Under the pieces are notes generated by a model. The model was not told the origin of the DNA. It saw only the letters and a list, made by a program, of their open reading frames with translations, and ran no database searches. Made by a program: the position numbers and the translations under genes. Below are positions 19,950-30,184 of a stretch of DNA of 64,000 nt, one piece after another (within the stretch, counting starts at the first letter, position 1; each line of letters begins with the position of its first letter). This DNA is from Sphingomonadaceae bacterium (GTDB lineage: Bacteria; Pseudomonadota; Alphaproteobacteria; Sphingomonadales; Sphingomonadaceae), in the NCBI GenBank assembly GCA_009926135.1, contig RFPL01000010.1, positions 1 to 64,000 of the forward strand, given 5' to 3'.

Positions 19950-19956
19950 GAGGGAT

Positions 19957-20139
19957 TCAGACGAAGCGCTGGCGCTCCGTCACTTCAAGCTGGACCACCC
20001 GGCCGTCATGAACGACCAGCTGGACCACCCCGAATTGCAGGCGTTCGATTGCTTCCGCCGCAGCGCGCAACGCGGCTTCAGTGGTATCGCTCGGCGTGGA
20101 TTGCGGCTGACGGACCGGCAGAGGGCGAGAGCGTTGCAT
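19957..20139 (-). CDS. YezD-like small protein (DUF2292)
   Basis: 60-residue protein whose C-terminal half, FGVVQLVVHDGRVVQLEVTE, is the conserved core of the YezD family (DUF2292). Function is not established. Members are often found beside sulfur-assimilation genes and an Rrf2 regulator, and an Rrf2 gene lies just upstream here. An AGGA ribosome site precedes the ATG by eight bases. The N-terminal third is basic and Pro/Ser-rich. Confidence 0.8.
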   Translation of the reverse strand: MQRSRPLPVRQPQSTPSDTTEAALRAAAEAIERLQFGVVQLVVHDGRVVQLEVTERQRFV

Positions 20140-20251
20140 CGGGCGATTCCTTTCACCTCGAAGTTATCTCCACCATTCCGATAGACAATGTGGATTTTAC
20201 TTGCTGCCGACGAAGCGCCGCTTTCTTGCGGCAGCTTGCAGGGCGGGCACT

Positions 20252-20686
20252 TCAGCTATCCGCGAAGGGCGGTTCCAGCGTAATCGGATCGGCCAGGCTC
20301 ATGCGGTCCAGCATGGTCGCCATCTCGTCGCGCAGGGTCAGCATCAGCCCGCGCAGACGGCATTCAGCTTCTGGCAGGCAGTTCTGGCAATGCTCATGCG
20401 CGTTTCGGCTGGCGCAAGGCACCAAGGCCAGGCTGCCACGGGTCAGGCGGATGATATCGCCATAGCGGATATCGACCGGCGGCAGTGCCAGTTCATAGCC
20501 GCCATCCCGGCCGCGAGTTGAAACGACCAGCCCTTCGCGGCCCATTTCTGACAGGATCACCGTCAGGAACTTGCGCGGGATGTTCTGCGCTTCGGCGATC
20601 GCGTCAAGCCGGATCGGCCCCTCACGCCAGTGATCGGCCAGGTGCTGCAGCGCGCGGATGGTATAGCGGGTCTTCTGCGAAAGCAT
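20252..20686 (-). CDS. Rrf2-family transcriptional regulator
   Basis: 144-residue winged-helix regulator. The DNA-binding half (TRYTIRALQHLADH ... GRDGGYELALPP) is typical of Rrf2/IscR/CymR. After it come four cysteines in CASRNAHEHCQNC and AEC, spaced C-x8-C-x2-C-x5-C. An iron-sulfur cluster or redox sensor role is therefore possible, but the spacing is not that of IscR. The start was set at MLSQKTRY; a GTG three codons upstream is possible. The promoter has a TTGACA box and an ACATTT/AAATGT dyad. Targets may include the downstream YezD-like and receptor genes. Confidence 0.85.
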   Translation of the reverse strand: MLSQKTRYTIRALQHLADHWREGPIRLDAIAEAQNIPRKFLTVILSEMGREGLVVSTRGRDGGYELALPPVDIRYGDIIRLTRGSLALVPCASRNAHEHCQNCLPEAECRLRGLMLTLRDEMATMLDRMSLADPITLEPPFADS

Positions 20687-20693
20687 GTCACGC

Positions 20694-20725
20694 ACATTTC
20701 AGCGCGCGCCGCGATCAAATGTCAA
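20694..20725 (-). promoter_or_regulatory. Candidate promoter and operator of the Rrf2 gene
   Basis: On the minus strand TTGACA (complement of 20720-20725) is followed after 18 bases by TGAAAT (complement of 20696-20701). The 6-base inverted arms ACATTT (20694-20699) and AAATGT (20717-20722) overlap both boxes. The predicted transcript would start only a few bases before the ATG, so it would be nearly leaderless. Autoregulation is inferred. Confidence 0.35.
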
Positions 20726-20765
20726 CCTGCGGAGTAGAAACGGGCCCGCAACAGGACCGGATGCG

Positions 20766-21563
20766 TCAGGCTGCCGGGGTGTTCGGCGCGTACTGCTGCA
20801 TGAGGTCGTAAGCCTTCTTGTACCACTCACTGCCCGGATAGTTCGTACCGAGCACGGCGGCGGCCTTTTGCGCCTCTGCCGGAACGCCGATCGCCAGGTT
20901 GCTCTCAACCATGCGGTATAGCGCTTCGGGGGTATGGCTGGTGGACTGGTAGCCATCAATCACATTGCGGAAGCGCAGGTTGGCAGCCAGCCAGCGGCCC
21001 GACCGCTGATAGTAGCGACCGATCTCCATTTCCTTGCCAGCAAGGTGATCGTTGATGAGGTCGATCTTGAGCCGCGCATCGGCGGCATAGCGGGTACCGG
21101 GATAGCGGCGCACCACTTCGTTCATCGAATCAAGCGCGAGCCGGGTAATCTTCTGGTCGCGGCTGATGTCGCTGATCTGTTCGTAGTAGCTCAGCCCGAT
21201 CAGGTAATAGGCATAGGGCGCATCGCGGTTGCCCGGATGGATCGAGAGGAACCGCTGCGCCGACTGGATCGCCTTATTGTAATTGCGCGCCACGTAATAG
21301 GAGAACGCGCTCATCAACTGGGCGCGGCGGGCCCAGGGCGAATAGGGGTGCTGGCGCTCCACCTCGTCGAACAGGGCGGCAGCCAGCTTGGTATCGCCGC
21401 GATCGAGCCGATCCTTCGCCGCCATGTAGAGCGTATCGACATCACGGGCGACAAAGGCCGTGTCCTTGGCCTTGCTGCCCCGCCCGGCGCACCCGGCGGT
21501 CAGCAGCAGGGCCGCAGCGGAGGTGGCGACAAGGGCGAGCTTTAGCGGCGAGCGGGCGGTCAT
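20766..21563 (-). CDS. bamD: Outer-membrane assembly lipoprotein BamD
   Basis: 265-residue lipoprotein of the BAM complex that folds beta-barrel proteins into the outer membrane. The signal peptide ends in a lipobox LTAGC with lipidated Cys25. The rest is TPR-like repeats, including PYSPWARRAQLMSAFSYY, HPGNRDAPYAYYLIG and YPGTRYAADARLKID, which are diagnostic for BamD. The gene is on its own between Rrf2 and DUF6481. Confidence 0.95.
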   Translation of the reverse strand: MTARSPLKLALVATSAAALLLTAGCAGRGSKAKDTAFVARDVDTLYMAAKDRLDRGDTKLAAALFDEVERQHPYSPWARRAQLMSAFSYYVARNYNKAIQSAQRFLSIHPGNRDAPYAYYLIGLSYYEQISDISRDQKITRLALDSMNEVVRRYPGTRYAADARLKIDLINDHLAGKEMEIGRYYQRSGRWLAANLRFRNVIDGYQSTSHTPEALYRMVESNLAIGVPAEAQKAAAVLGTNYPGSEWYKKAYDLMQQYAPNTPAA

Positions 21564-21639
21564 AGGGCGAGCCTATAACCGCCGCGCACATGAACGCCAA
21601 GTGAAGTTGCTGCACTTATGCCGGTTACCGGCAGACTGC

Positions 21640-21963
21640 TCACCCCTTGCGCTTCTTGCGGGCAGCATAGCGCGCATCGCGCGCGGCCTTGAGTTCGGCC
21701 TCGGTCGGCACGGGCTTTTGTGATGCGGCCAGCGCGGCTTCGGCGGCAGCCTTCTTGTCAGCCTTGGCCTGGGCAATCTCGGCCTTGCGCGCGGCGCTCT
21801 TTTCAGCGGCGGCGGCCTCGCGGGCGAGGCGGGCAGCCTCACGCTCGGCGGCGATGGCGGGGTCAATCGGCGGCTTTGCCGCCAGCGCCTTCAGCGCCTT
21901 TTCGCGCGCCTTGGCGGCCAGCGCGGTACGTTCCTGGAAGCTTGGGTCTTTGTAGGAAGCCAT
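21640..21963 (-). CDS. DUF6481 family protein
   Basis: 107-residue, strongly Ala/Lys/Glu-rich protein beginning MASYKDPSFQERTALAAKAR and ending in a basic ARYAARKKRKG tail. The middle (about 35-85) should be one long helix or coiled coil. The conserved N-terminal SFQERTALAAKARE places it in DUF6481, a family common in sphingomonads with no known role. No signal peptide. The basic tail might bind nucleic acid, but that is a guess. Confidence 0.75.
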   Translation of the reverse strand: MASYKDPSFQERTALAAKAREKALKALAAKPPIDPAIAAEREAARLAREAAAAEKSAARKAEIAQAKADKKAAAEAALAASQKPVPTEAELKAARDARYAARKKRKG

Positions 21964-22086
21964 AAAATGAGTGGTGCTTTCGTGTTGAGACTGCGCGTCT
22001 ATACACGAATTACCCCGCGCCGGGGATTTTTCCGCGCTCTCTGCCGCTGGCCGGCTTTCAGTGCGCGGCCAACGCCTGCGGGGTGA

Positions 22087-23904
22087 TTATTCCTCACCCA
22101 TCCGCAGCGCCGCAATGAATGCTTCTTGCGGGATCGACACGTTGCCATACTCGCGCATCCGAGCCTTGCCCTTCTTCTGCTTGTCCAGCAGCTTCTTCTT
22201 GCGGCTGATGTCGCCGCCATAGCACTTGGCGGTGACGTCCTTGCGCATCGCAGCGATGGTTTCGCGGGCGATGACCTTGCCGCCGATCGCGGCCTGGATC
22301 GGGATCTTGAACAGGTGGCGGGGGATCAGGTCTTTCAGGCGTTCGCACATGTGGCGACCGCGGGCCTCGGCCACCGAGCGGTGAACGATCATCGAGAGCG
22401 CATCGACCGGCTCGTTATTGACGAGGATGCCCATCTTGACGAGATCGCCTTCGCGCAGGCCGATCTGTTCATAGTCAAAACTGGCGTAACCGCGGCTGAT
22501 CGATTTCAGGCGGTCATAGAAATCGAACACCACTTCGTTGAGCGGTAGCTCGTATGACACCTGGGCGCGCCCGCCCACGTAAGTGAGGCCAGTCTGGATG
22601 CCGCGGCGGTCCTGGCAGAGCTTGAGGATCGAGCCGAGGTATTCATCGGGCGTGTAGATCGTGGCCTTGATCCAGGGCTCGTCGATCTGCTCGATCCGGC
22701 TGGGATCGGGATAGTCGGCCGGGTTGTGAAGGTAGATCTCGCGCGCGTCGTCGGTCCGGCTGGCGCGCAGCTGGATGCGGTAGACCACGCTGGGGGCCGT
22801 GGTGATCAGGTCCAGGTCATATTCACGGGTCAGGCGTTCCTGGATGATTTCGAGGTGGAGCAGCCCAAGGAAGCCGCAGCGGAAGCCGAAGCCCAGCGCC
22901 GCGCTGCTTTCCATTTCGAAGCTGAAGCTGGCATCGTTCAGGCGCAGTCGGCTGATGCTTTCGCGCAGCTTTTCGAAATCGGCCGCGTCGACCGGGAACA
23001 AGCCGCAGAACACCACCGGCTGGACTTCCTTGAAGCCGGGCAGCGCCTTAGTGGCTCCGCCCTTGACCGTGGTGATGGTGTCACCGACGCGGGCCTGGGC
23101 CACTTCCTTGATCTGGGCAGTGATGAAGCCAATTTCGCCAGCGGTCAGCTCGTTGAGCTGCTCGATCTTGGGGGTGAAGCAGCCGACCCGGTCAATCAGG
23201 TGCTCCGTGCCACCAGCCATGAACTTGACCTGCTGACCCTTGCGGATCGTGCCATCGACCACACGGACGAGGATCACCACGCCGAGGTAGGGATCGTACC
23301 AGCTATCGACCAGCATCGCCTGGAGCGGAGCATTGGCATCGCCCTTGGGCGGCGGGATGCGAGTGACGACAGCTTCGAGCACGTCCTCGATCCCGATGCC
23401 AGACTTGGCGCTGGTGAGGACGGCCTGGGAAGCATCAAGGCCGATAACTTCCTCGATCTCGGCCTTGACCTTTTCCGGCTCGGCGGCGGGCAGGTCGATC
23501 TTGTTGATGACAGGGACGATCTCGTGGTCGTGCTCGATCGACTGATAGACGTTGGCAAGGGTCTGCGCCTCGACCCCCTGCGCGGCGTCGACCACCAGCA
23601 GCGCCCCTTCACAGGCGGCCAGGCTGCGCGATACTTCATATGCGAAGTCGACGTGGCCGGGGGTATCCATGAGGTTTAGCTCATAGTCCTTACCGTCCTT
23701 GGCGCGGTACTTCAGTCGCACTGTCTGGGCCTTGATCGTGATCCCGCGCTCACGCTCGATATCCATGTTATCCAGCACCTGCGACGACATCTCGCGCTCG
23801 GTCAGGCCGCCCGTGAACTGGATCAGGCGATCCGCAAGGGTGCTCTTCCCGTGGTCAATGTGAGCGATAATGCTGAAATTACGGATAGAATTGAGATCGG
23901 TCAT
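22087..23904 (-). CDS. lepA: Elongation factor 4 (LepA)
   Basis: 605-residue ribosome-associated translational GTPase that promotes back-translocation and helps initiation or assembly. The G1 motif AHIDHGKST is at residues 14-22, G3 DTPGH and G4 NKID follow, and the LepA-specific C-terminal domain is recognisable ([18 protein letters not shown], about 555-572). Full length. It is transcribed divergently from the flavoprotein at 24074. Confidence 0.97.
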   Translation of the reverse strand: MTDLNSIRNFSIIAHIDHGKSTLADRLIQFTGGLTEREMSSQVLDNMDIERERGITIKAQTVRLKYRAKDGKDYELNLMDTPGHVDFAYEVSRSLAACEGALLVVDAAQGVEAQTLANVYQSIEHDHEIVPVINKIDLPAAEPEKVKAEIEEVIGLDASQAVLTSAKSGIGIEDVLEAVVTRIPPPKGDANAPLQAMLVDSWYDPYLGVVILVRVVDGTIRKGQQVKFMAGGTEHLIDRVGCFTPKIEQLNELTAGEIGFITAQIKEVAQARVGDTITTVKGGATKALPGFKEVQPVVFCGLFPVDAADFEKLRESISRLRLNDASFSFEMESSAALGFGFRCGFLGLLHLEIIQERLTREYDLDLITTAPSVVYRIQLRASRTDDAREIYLHNPADYPDPSRIEQIDEPWIKATIYTPDEYLGSILKLCQDRRGIQTGLTYVGGRAQVSYELPLNEVVFDFYDRLKSISRGYASFDYEQIGLREGDLVKMGILVNNEPVDALSMIVHRSVAEARGRHMCERLKDLIPRHLFKIPIQAAIGGKVIARETIAAMRKDVTAKCYGGDISRKKKLLDKQKKGKARMREYGNVSIPQEAFIAALRMGEE

Positions 23905-24073
23905 CGGATTCTTCTGAAAGTTGCCGGGCGATCGCCCCGCTTGCCGCCGCCGTTAGCAGCAAGTCGCGGCACTGTCACCGGGCCGGAAGGCCATAAGGTT
24001 GGATCGGTGAGCGCTTTTGCGCCGCCGCCCTCGCAGGCCGGGAACAAACCGTCCGCAGCCGGGCTAACCCGCC

Positions 24074-24994
24074 ATGACAACAAGCGATTACGACTGCATC
24101 GTCATCGGCGGCGGGCCGGCCGGGCTGACAGCTTCGATATACCTCGCGCGGTTTCACCTGGCGGTGCTGGTCGTGGATGGCGGCGCGAGCCGGGCGGCGT
24201 GGATTCCGCGCAGCCACAACTGCCCCGGCTTTCCCGGCGGTATCAGCGGAACCGAATTGCTGGAGCGGTTGCGCGCGCAGGCTGACGAGTTCGGCGTCAA
24301 GCTTGAGACCGGCATCGTCACAAAGATCAAGCAGGCCGCTGATGGCTTCACGATCGACTGGGGCAGCGGACCGGTCCACGGGACCGCCGTGCTCCTCGCC
24401 ACTGGCCTAACCAATCGCCGCCCGGCGATGGACCCCGAGCTGCATGACGAGGCGTTGGCCAAAGGACTGATCCGCTACTGTCCGGTCTGCGATGGTTATG
24501 AAGTTACAGACCGCAAAGTCGGGGTGGTCGGCACCGGCCCGCATGGCGTGGCCGAGGCGGTGTTCCTGCGCAGTTATACCGCTCAGGTCACGCTGATTGC
24601 ACCGGATGGTCCGCACGAACTGAGCGCGGCCGATCGTTGCCGGGTTGCTCATTGCGGCATCAGGCTGCTTGATGGCCCATGCCGGTCAATCACCCCCGAC
24701 GAAACGACAATTGCGATTGCCACACCCGTCGTGACGGCAACTTTCGACAGCATTTATCCTGCGCTGGGGTCAGACATTCATGTCGAACTGGCACGGCAGG
24801 CCGGTGCAGAGTTCGCTGGCGACGGAACCTTGCCAGTTGATCGCCACCAGCGAACCTCTGTCGCGGGCCTTTACGCGGCGGGCGACGTGGTGCTTGGGCT
24901 GGACCAGATCAGTCATGCTATCGGCGAAGCCGGAGTTGCCGCCACGACGATCCGGAACGATCTGGCCGAGCGCGGCCCGCTGCTGCGCTCCTAG
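24074..24994 (+). CDS. Thioredoxin-reductase-like flavoprotein
   Basis: 306-residue two-dinucleotide-domain oxidoreductase. FAD binding GGGPAGLTA is near residues 12-20, a redox-active pair Cys136-Pro-Val-Cys139 lies in CPVCDGYE, a second nucleotide site [12 protein letters not shown] near 151, and the FAD tail GLYAAGDVV near 270. The CPVC centre differs from the CATC of canonical TrxB, and the NADPH motif is GxGPxG. It may therefore reduce a partner other than thioredoxin, or act as a disulfide oxidoreductase. It ends overlapping the converging PilZ gene by four bases. Confidence 0.82.
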   Translation: MTTSDYDCIVIGGGPAGLTASIYLARFHLAVLVVDGGASRAAWIPRSHNCPGFPGGISGTELLERLRAQADEFGVKLETGIVTKIKQAADGFTIDWGSGPVHGTAVLLATGLTNRRPAMDPELHDEALAKGLIRYCPVCDGYEVTDRKVGVVGTGPHGVAEAVFLRSYTAQVTLIAPDGPHELSAADRCRVAHCGIRLLDGPCRSITPDETTIAIATPVVTATFDSIYPALGSDIHVELARQAGAEFAGDGTLPVDRHQRTSVAGLYAAGDVVLGLDQISHAIGEAGVAATTIRNDLAERGPLLRS

Positions 24995-27216
24995 GAGAGC
25001 TTGATGCCGCGGTGCTTGACGTCGGCCGTGCCGAACTTGGGCAGGCTCAGCGGCGCGCCGGGCTGCTGCATCAGCTGCATTGGATATTCGCCCTTGGGCA
25101 GGGCTTGTAGCGGCATCCCGGCCTGCGCCAGAACATAGGGCGAGACGCGGTGGCGCGTACACAGGCCGCCGGCTCCATCGTCGACCAGGTGCTGTTCGAA
25201 TTCCAGCCCCTGCATCGAGCCGGCGCTGCGGCGGACATGGGCAACCGCCAGCTGGCCCTCGCCAAAATCGACCACGAACGGGGTGCCGAGCGGCACGTCA
25301 AGCAAGCCCTCGACCATGCAGCCGCTGCGCGAAAGGTTGCGCATCATCGCTTCATAGCGGTGATCTTCGTGAATCAGCCCAACCCGGCGCAGCACGGTGC
25401 GACGATCCGGGCGGTAGCGGCTGGGGCCATCAGGCTCAATCACCCAGTCGCCGCTCAGCAGGTTGTCCATGACCTCGTCACCCGCGACGCCAGCGGCGTA
25501 GATGAAGCCCTGGATCTGGTTGACGCCCAGCTTGCGCATCGCCTCGAGCTCATCATGGGCCTCGATGCCCTCGGCGGTCGTGTCCATGTTGAGCGCCTTG
25601 GCCAGGCTGACGATTGAGCTGATGATCGCGGCGTTGCGGCTGCCCGGCTGGGTCACTTCGCTGATGAAGCTCTTGTCGATCTTGATCTTGTCAAACGGCG
25701 CATGCTGCAGATAGCTGAGCGAGGAATAGCCGGTGCCGAAATCGTCCAGCGCAAGCCGCACGCCCAGCATCTTGAGCGCGGTGAACATCTCTTCGGTTGC
25801 GGACTTGTCACCCAGGAAAACGGATTCGGTAAGCTCAAGCTCCAGCCGTTCAGGCGGCAGGCCCGAATAGGCCAGCGCCTGGGCGACCAGCGCCGGGAAA
25901 CCGTGGTTGCCGAATTGCGCGGCCGAAACATTGACCGAAACGCGCACGCTGCCGGGCCATTCGGAAGCGTCCGAGCAAGCCTGTTTCAGCACCCAGTCGC
26001 CCAATTGACCGATCAGGTTGGCTTCCTCGGCAATCGGGATGAATATCCCCGGCGAGATTTCGCCCAACTCGGGGTGGTCCCACCGGGCCAGGGCCTCAAG
26101 CGAAACGACCTTGTTCTCCGTGGCATCGACGATTGGCTGATAGACCACGCGCATCTGGTCGCTGGCCAAGGCATCGCGCAGGTCGTCTTCGATTTGCTTG
26201 CGGCGTTCGGCCTCGCTGTGGAGATCGCTGGAGTAGAAGCGGAACTGCCCTCGCCCGCCGCCCTTCGAGGCATAGAGCGCAAGGTCGGCCGAGCGGACCA
26301 GCTCTTCGCTGGTGATCCCGTCATAGGGGGCAATGGCAATCCCGACCGACGCCCCGATCACGCAGCGGCTGCCATCGATCTGATAGGGCTGCGACAGCAT
26401 GGTGATCACCGTCATGGCGATTTCGCCCAGCCGGCCACGATCATCGATATCGGGCAGGATTACCTGGAATTCATCGCCGCCCAGCCGGCCGATCTCGAAG
26501 CTCTTCTCACCCAGCACGCGCTGCAAGCGCTGCGCGACCTGCTTGAGCAGTTCGTCGCCCGCCGGGTGACCCAGCGTATCGTTGACCTGCTTGAACCGGT
26601 CGAGATCAAGCATGAAGATCGCGCAGGCGCGCTTGGCCGTCCGATATGCGGTCAGGATCGCGTTGAGCCGCTTGCCGATCCGGTGGCGGTTCGCGAGGCC
26701 GGTCAGCGAATCGTACTGCGCCAGGCGCGAGGCATCCTTGTGCGACTGGCGGGAGGTCGTCACGTCAACGGCGTTGCCGTAATAGCCGATGAAATGGCCA
26801 GTCGCATCGAACTGCGGCCGGCCGGCAATCGACCACCATAGTTCGACGTTCTCGCTGGCGGCCTTCACTGGCAGGTCGGCAAAGGTCTTGCGGGCGCTCA
26901 GGATCAGCGGCAGCGTCCGCTCGACCGCGTCATCCTCGTCCCGTTCCAGAATGAACAGCGACTGGACTGGCTGCCCGACCAGGTCCTGCGGCGTAACGCC
27001 AAGCACCTGGGAGACGCAGTCCGAAACATAGGTCAGCTGGCCGCCGGCATTGGTCGACCAGAACCAGCCGTGGCCGGAGCGTTCGTAATCCTGGGCCAGT
27101 TCGAGCAGGCGTTCGCGATCCGACTTGCTGGCTTCGGGCGACAGCCCGTCGTCCCGCCGGCTACCCAGCAGACTGCGAAATCGTCCCAGTGGAGAGGCGC
27201 TGCCTCCAGTCATCAT
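24991..27216 (-). CDS. PAS-GGDEF-EAL-PilZ cyclic-di-GMP protein (soluble)
   Basis: 741-residue signalling protein. In order: a PAS domain (about 45-155); GGDEF with an intact RLGGDEF; EAL with [23 protein letters not shown] and KIDKSF; and a C-terminal PilZ domain with RRTVLRR and NLSRSG. It could make, break and bind cyclic-di-GMP. The inhibitory RxxD site five residues before GGDEF is absent. No membrane segment is present. Its N-terminus was set at an ATG with a GAGCGAG ribosome site, not the upstream TTG. It is the close paralogue of the next gene, 104 bases away. Confidence 0.9.
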   Translation of the reverse strand: MMTGGSASPLGRFRSLLGSRRDDGLSPEASKSDRERLLELAQDYERSGHGWFWSTNAGGQLTYVSDCVSQVLGVTPQDLVGQPVQSLFILERDEDDAVERTLPLILSARKTFADLPVKAASENVELWWSIAGRPQFDATGHFIGYYGNAVDVTTSRQSHKDASRLAQYDSLTGLANRHRIGKRLNAILTAYRTAKRACAIFMLDLDRFKQVNDTLGHPAGDELLKQVAQRLQRVLGEKSFEIGRLGGDEFQVILPDIDDRGRLGEIAMTVITMLSQPYQIDGSRCVIGASVGIAIAPYDGITSEELVRSADLALYASKGGGRGQFRFYSSDLHSEAERRKQIEDDLRDALASDQMRVVYQPIVDATENKVVSLEALARWDHPELGEISPGIFIPIAEEANLIGQLGDWVLKQACSDASEWPGSVRVSVNVSAAQFGNHGFPALVAQALAYSGLPPERLELELTESVFLGDKSATEEMFTALKMLGVRLALDDFGTGYSSLSYLQHAPFDKIKIDKSFISEVTQPGSRNAAIISSIVSLAKALNMDTTAEGIEAHDELEAMRKLGVNQIQGFIYAAGVAGDEVMDNLLSGDWVIEPDGPSRYRPDRRTVLRRVGLIHEDHRYEAMMRNLSRSGCMVEGLLDVPLGTPFVVDFGEGQLAVAHVRRSAGSMQGLEFEQHLVDDGAGGLCTRHRVSPYVLAQAGMPLQALPKGEYPMQLMQQPGAPLSLPKFGTADVKHRGIKLS

Positions 27217-27320
27217 TCTCGCTCGATAGTTTCCACGCAATTCGGTGGGTCGCTTTGTCCTTTTCTAACCGAACATGGTTGCGAATTGCCTAACACTGAC
27301 CTCGGCCCGACCCGGAATAT

Positions 27321-29930
27321 TCATTCGCCCACCGCTCGGCGGTGCTCGACCGCAAAGTCTGGTCCGCGCCCGGGCGGACGACCGGCAATGGCCTCGCTGG
27401 CCAGCGGCGTGGCAAATTCCACTCCCATCCGGTCCTGCTGCGACCAGCGCGCCGTGGCGGTCAATATCTGCCCCTCGGCCCAGTGCAGCTGGAAGATCGT
27501 GCCCGGCGGTACGTTCCAGAGACCTTCGACCAGCGCCCCCGTGGTCGAGACGTTGCGCAGCGTTGCCTGGTATTGCTGCCCGCCATGCTCCAGCGCGACG
27601 GTGCGCAACATGGTCTGGCGCGCGGCCCGGGCCGAACGCGGACCGCTGGCAATCGCGGTCAGGCCAGAGGCGAGCCGCGCCGTCGCATCATGGAATGTCA
27701 GCGGCCGGTCATAGATATAGCCCTGGACATGGCTGCAGCCGAGCTGGCGGACCAGGTCGAGCTCGTCGAGGGTTTCCACGCCTTCCGCCGTGGTTTCCAT
27801 CCCAAGCGCCTCGGCCAGGCTGACAATCGAGCTGATGATCGCGCCGTTGCGGCTGCCCGGCTGGGTCGCGCCGCGCACGAATGACTGGTCGATCTTGATC
27901 TTGTTGAATGGTGCCCGCTTGAGATAGCCGAGCGAGGAATAGCCCGTACCGAAATCATCCAGCACCAGCCGCACCCCGATGCCCTTCAGCGCGGCAAACA
28001 TCTTCTCGACCCCTTCGTCCTCGTTGAGGAAGACGCTTTCGGTGATCTCCAGCTCCAGCCGGTCGGGACTGACCTGGGCATTGGCCAGGGCCTGTGTCAC
28101 CACTGCAGGCAGCGCTGGATTGGCGAATTGCAGCGGCGAAACGTTGACCGCCACGCGCACCGATTCGGGCCATTTCGCCAGTTGCGCACAGGCCCGGCGC
28201 AGGGCCCATTCACCGATCTGCGCGATCAGGCCGATATCCTCGGCAATGGGGATGAACTTCGCCGGCGACAGCGGCCCATGGACCGGATGGGTCCAGCGCA
28301 GCAGCGCCTCGAACCCGGTGATCCGCTCGCTCGTCGTCTGGACCACCGGCTGGTAGGCCAGCTCAAGCCCGCCGCTGGCCACCGCCTCGCGCAGGTCGGC
28401 CTCAAGCTGGCGGCGTTCTTCGGCATCGCTGTGCAGGTCTGCCGCATAGAAGTGATGCCGCCCGCGTCCGGCATCCTTTGCCGCGTAGAGCGCCAGATCG
28501 GCATTGCGGATCAGCGCATCGGAAGTGACCCCATCCTCGGGCGAGAGCGCGATGCCGATCGATGCGCCGATCACCACCCGGTGCCCATCAAGCTGGTAGG
28601 GCAATGACAGGTTGCGGATCACCCGGTCGGCCAGGGCGGCAAGGTCGGGGCGTTTGTGCCGGCCGGGCAGCACCACTTCGAACTCGTCGCCGCCCAGCCG
28701 CCCGACCCGCCCCAGTTCACCCACGGTGTGCTTGAGCCGCTCTGCCACCTGCGTCAGCAGGGCATCGCCGGCCGGGTGGCCGAGGGTATCATTGACCTGC
28801 TTGAACCGGTCGAGATCGAGCAGGAAGATCGCGCAGGCCCGCTGCCCCGGGTTCGGCGCGGCGAGCAGGCGCTCCAGCGTCTGGGCCATCTGCAGCCGGT
28901 TGGCCAGGCCGGTGAGCGAATCGTAGTGCGCCAGGCGTGAGGCATGTTGCTGCGAGCGGCGCTTTTCGGTCAGGTCATGCCCCGAGCCGCGAAAGCCTAG
29001 GAAATTGCCGAATTCATCGTAGAGCGGCCGGGCCGAGATCGACCACCAGCGCTCCTCGCCCGGCACTGCCGCCCGCAGCGCCAGGTCATTGAAGGCTGAT
29101 CGTGCGGTGAGGTGGAACGCCAGGGTCCGCTCCCCCTCTTCGGCATCGGGCTGGAACAGCACGGCCAGCGGCTTGCCCACCAGCGCGCGCGGCTTCTGGC
29201 CCAGCACCTTGCCGACCGTGGGCGAGGCATAGAGCAAGGCGCCGCGACGATCGGTCTCGAAGAACCAGCCCTGCCCGCTCTCCTCGAATTCGTTGAGCAG
29301 TTGTTCGGCGCGTTGCTGGCTGCGGCGGCGTTCCCGCTCGGTCTCGGCCGCGACGCGGTCGCTGCGGGCCTGCTGGACGGCGGCATGCACCCCGATCGCA
29401 GCCCCGCCGGTCAGGATCAGCAGGGTGTCGATATTGCCGGCGACCAGCGCGATCCCGAGCCAAGTGGCCACGATCGCGCCAATGATGCTGGCGATCCGGC
29501 GGTTGAGAATGATGGCGGCCAGCGACGAGGCAATCACCGGCGCCCCGATGGTTTCGCGCCAGTTCACCGAGGCGATGCCTTCGGTCCAGCAGCCGATCGC
29601 CAGCCCGAACAGCAGCATTGGCGCGCTCACGTGCAGGCCGTGGAGCAGTTGCCGGCGGGCTTCGTCATGCCGGCGCAGTTTTTCGCGCCGGTTGACCCGC
29701 GGCATGGCCCAGGCCAGCCACATCGCCGCTGCGATCAGCGCCCCAGCCGGAATGCCCGGAACGGTCCCGGTCGACGCAGCAGTCACGATCGTTATCACGG
29801 CCATGATCGGCGCAATCAGGCGCCAGTTGTCGTCAACCAGCTCCTGCGCCCGCACTGCCTCGCGCGGACGAGCGCCGACGCGCGCTTGCGGCGCGGCTGA
29901 CTGCCCGTTCCTCGCGTGCTTCGCGACCAT
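27321..29930 (-). CDS. Membrane-bound PAS-GGDEF-EAL-PilZ cyclic-di-GMP protein
   Basis: 869-residue protein with the same PAS-GGDEF-EAL-PilZ order as its downstream neighbour, plus an N-terminal membrane module (hydrophobic segments about 37-75, 98-115 and 130-185) and a short helical linker before PAS. Motifs [33 protein letters not shown] and KIDQSF are intact. PilZ shows RQTMLR and NVSTTG. The RxxD feedback site is absent. It probably senses through the membrane or PAS domain and adjusts cyclic-di-GMP, which controls attachment and motility. The start was set at MVAKHARNGQ; longer in-frame readings enter AT-rich intergenic DNA. Confidence 0.9.
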   Translation of the reverse strand: MVAKHARNGQSAAPQARVGARPREAVRAQELVDDNWRLIAPIMAVITIVTAASTGTVPGIPAGALIAAAMWLAWAMPRVNRREKLRRHDEARRQLLHGLHVSAPMLLFGLAIGCWTEGIASVNWRETIGAPVIASSLAAIILNRRIASIIGAIVATWLGIALVAGNIDTLLILTGGAAIGVHAAVQQARSDRVAAETERERRRSQQRAEQLLNEFEESGQGWFFETDRRGALLYASPTVGKVLGQKPRALVGKPLAVLFQPDAEEGERTLAFHLTARSAFNDLALRAAVPGEERWWSISARPLYDEFGNFLGFRGSGHDLTEKRRSQQHASRLAHYDSLTGLANRLQMAQTLERLLAAPNPGQRACAIFLLDLDRFKQVNDTLGHPAGDALLTQVAERLKHTVGELGRVGRLGGDEFEVVLPGRHKRPDLAALADRVIRNLSLPYQLDGHRVVIGASIGIALSPEDGVTSDALIRNADLALYAAKDAGRGRHHFYAADLHSDAEERRQLEADLREAVASGGLELAYQPVVQTTSERITGFEALLRWTHPVHGPLSPAKFIPIAEDIGLIAQIGEWALRRACAQLAKWPESVRVAVNVSPLQFANPALPAVVTQALANAQVSPDRLELEITESVFLNEDEGVEKMFAALKGIGVRLVLDDFGTGYSSLGYLKRAPFNKIKIDQSFVRGATQPGSRNGAIISSIVSLAEALGMETTAEGVETLDELDLVRQLGCSHVQGYIYDRPLTFHDATARLASGLTAIASGPRSARAARQTMLRTVALEHGGQQYQATLRNVSTTGALVEGLWNVPPGTIFQLHWAEGQILTATARWSQQDRMGVEFATPLASEAIAGRPPGRGPDFAVEHRRAVGE

Positions 29931-30184
29931 GGCTGCAACCCTGGCCGAATGCTTTTGAAAAACTGTTAATTTCTGGCGCTTAAGCACGATCGAAGGCGCG
30001 TCCTGCGACTTTTGCCAGCCGGGTTGCCAAGCCCATTCCGGCAAGGCATCCTGCCCAGCACAAACGTGGACGGAGCGGCAGGAATCGGGTCAGGCGGTCA
30101 GTCCGGCAGCGCGCTAGCGCTATCGAGCTTTCCGGTGCCAGACCAGAAACGGCCCCTGTACCAGCGGGGGAGGCGGATCGGTTC

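Noticed and set aside
18665..20011. A 448-residue plus-strand frame opposite the TonB receptor
   Set aside because: Shadow frame. The receptor has a signal peptide, TonB box and plug motifs on the other strand.
22013..22031. CCCCG-CGC-CGGGG followed by ATTTTT on the plus strand, terminator-like
   Set aside because: No plus-strand gene ends upstream of it. The flanking genes lepA and DUF6481 are on the minus strand, where no T-run follows the stem.
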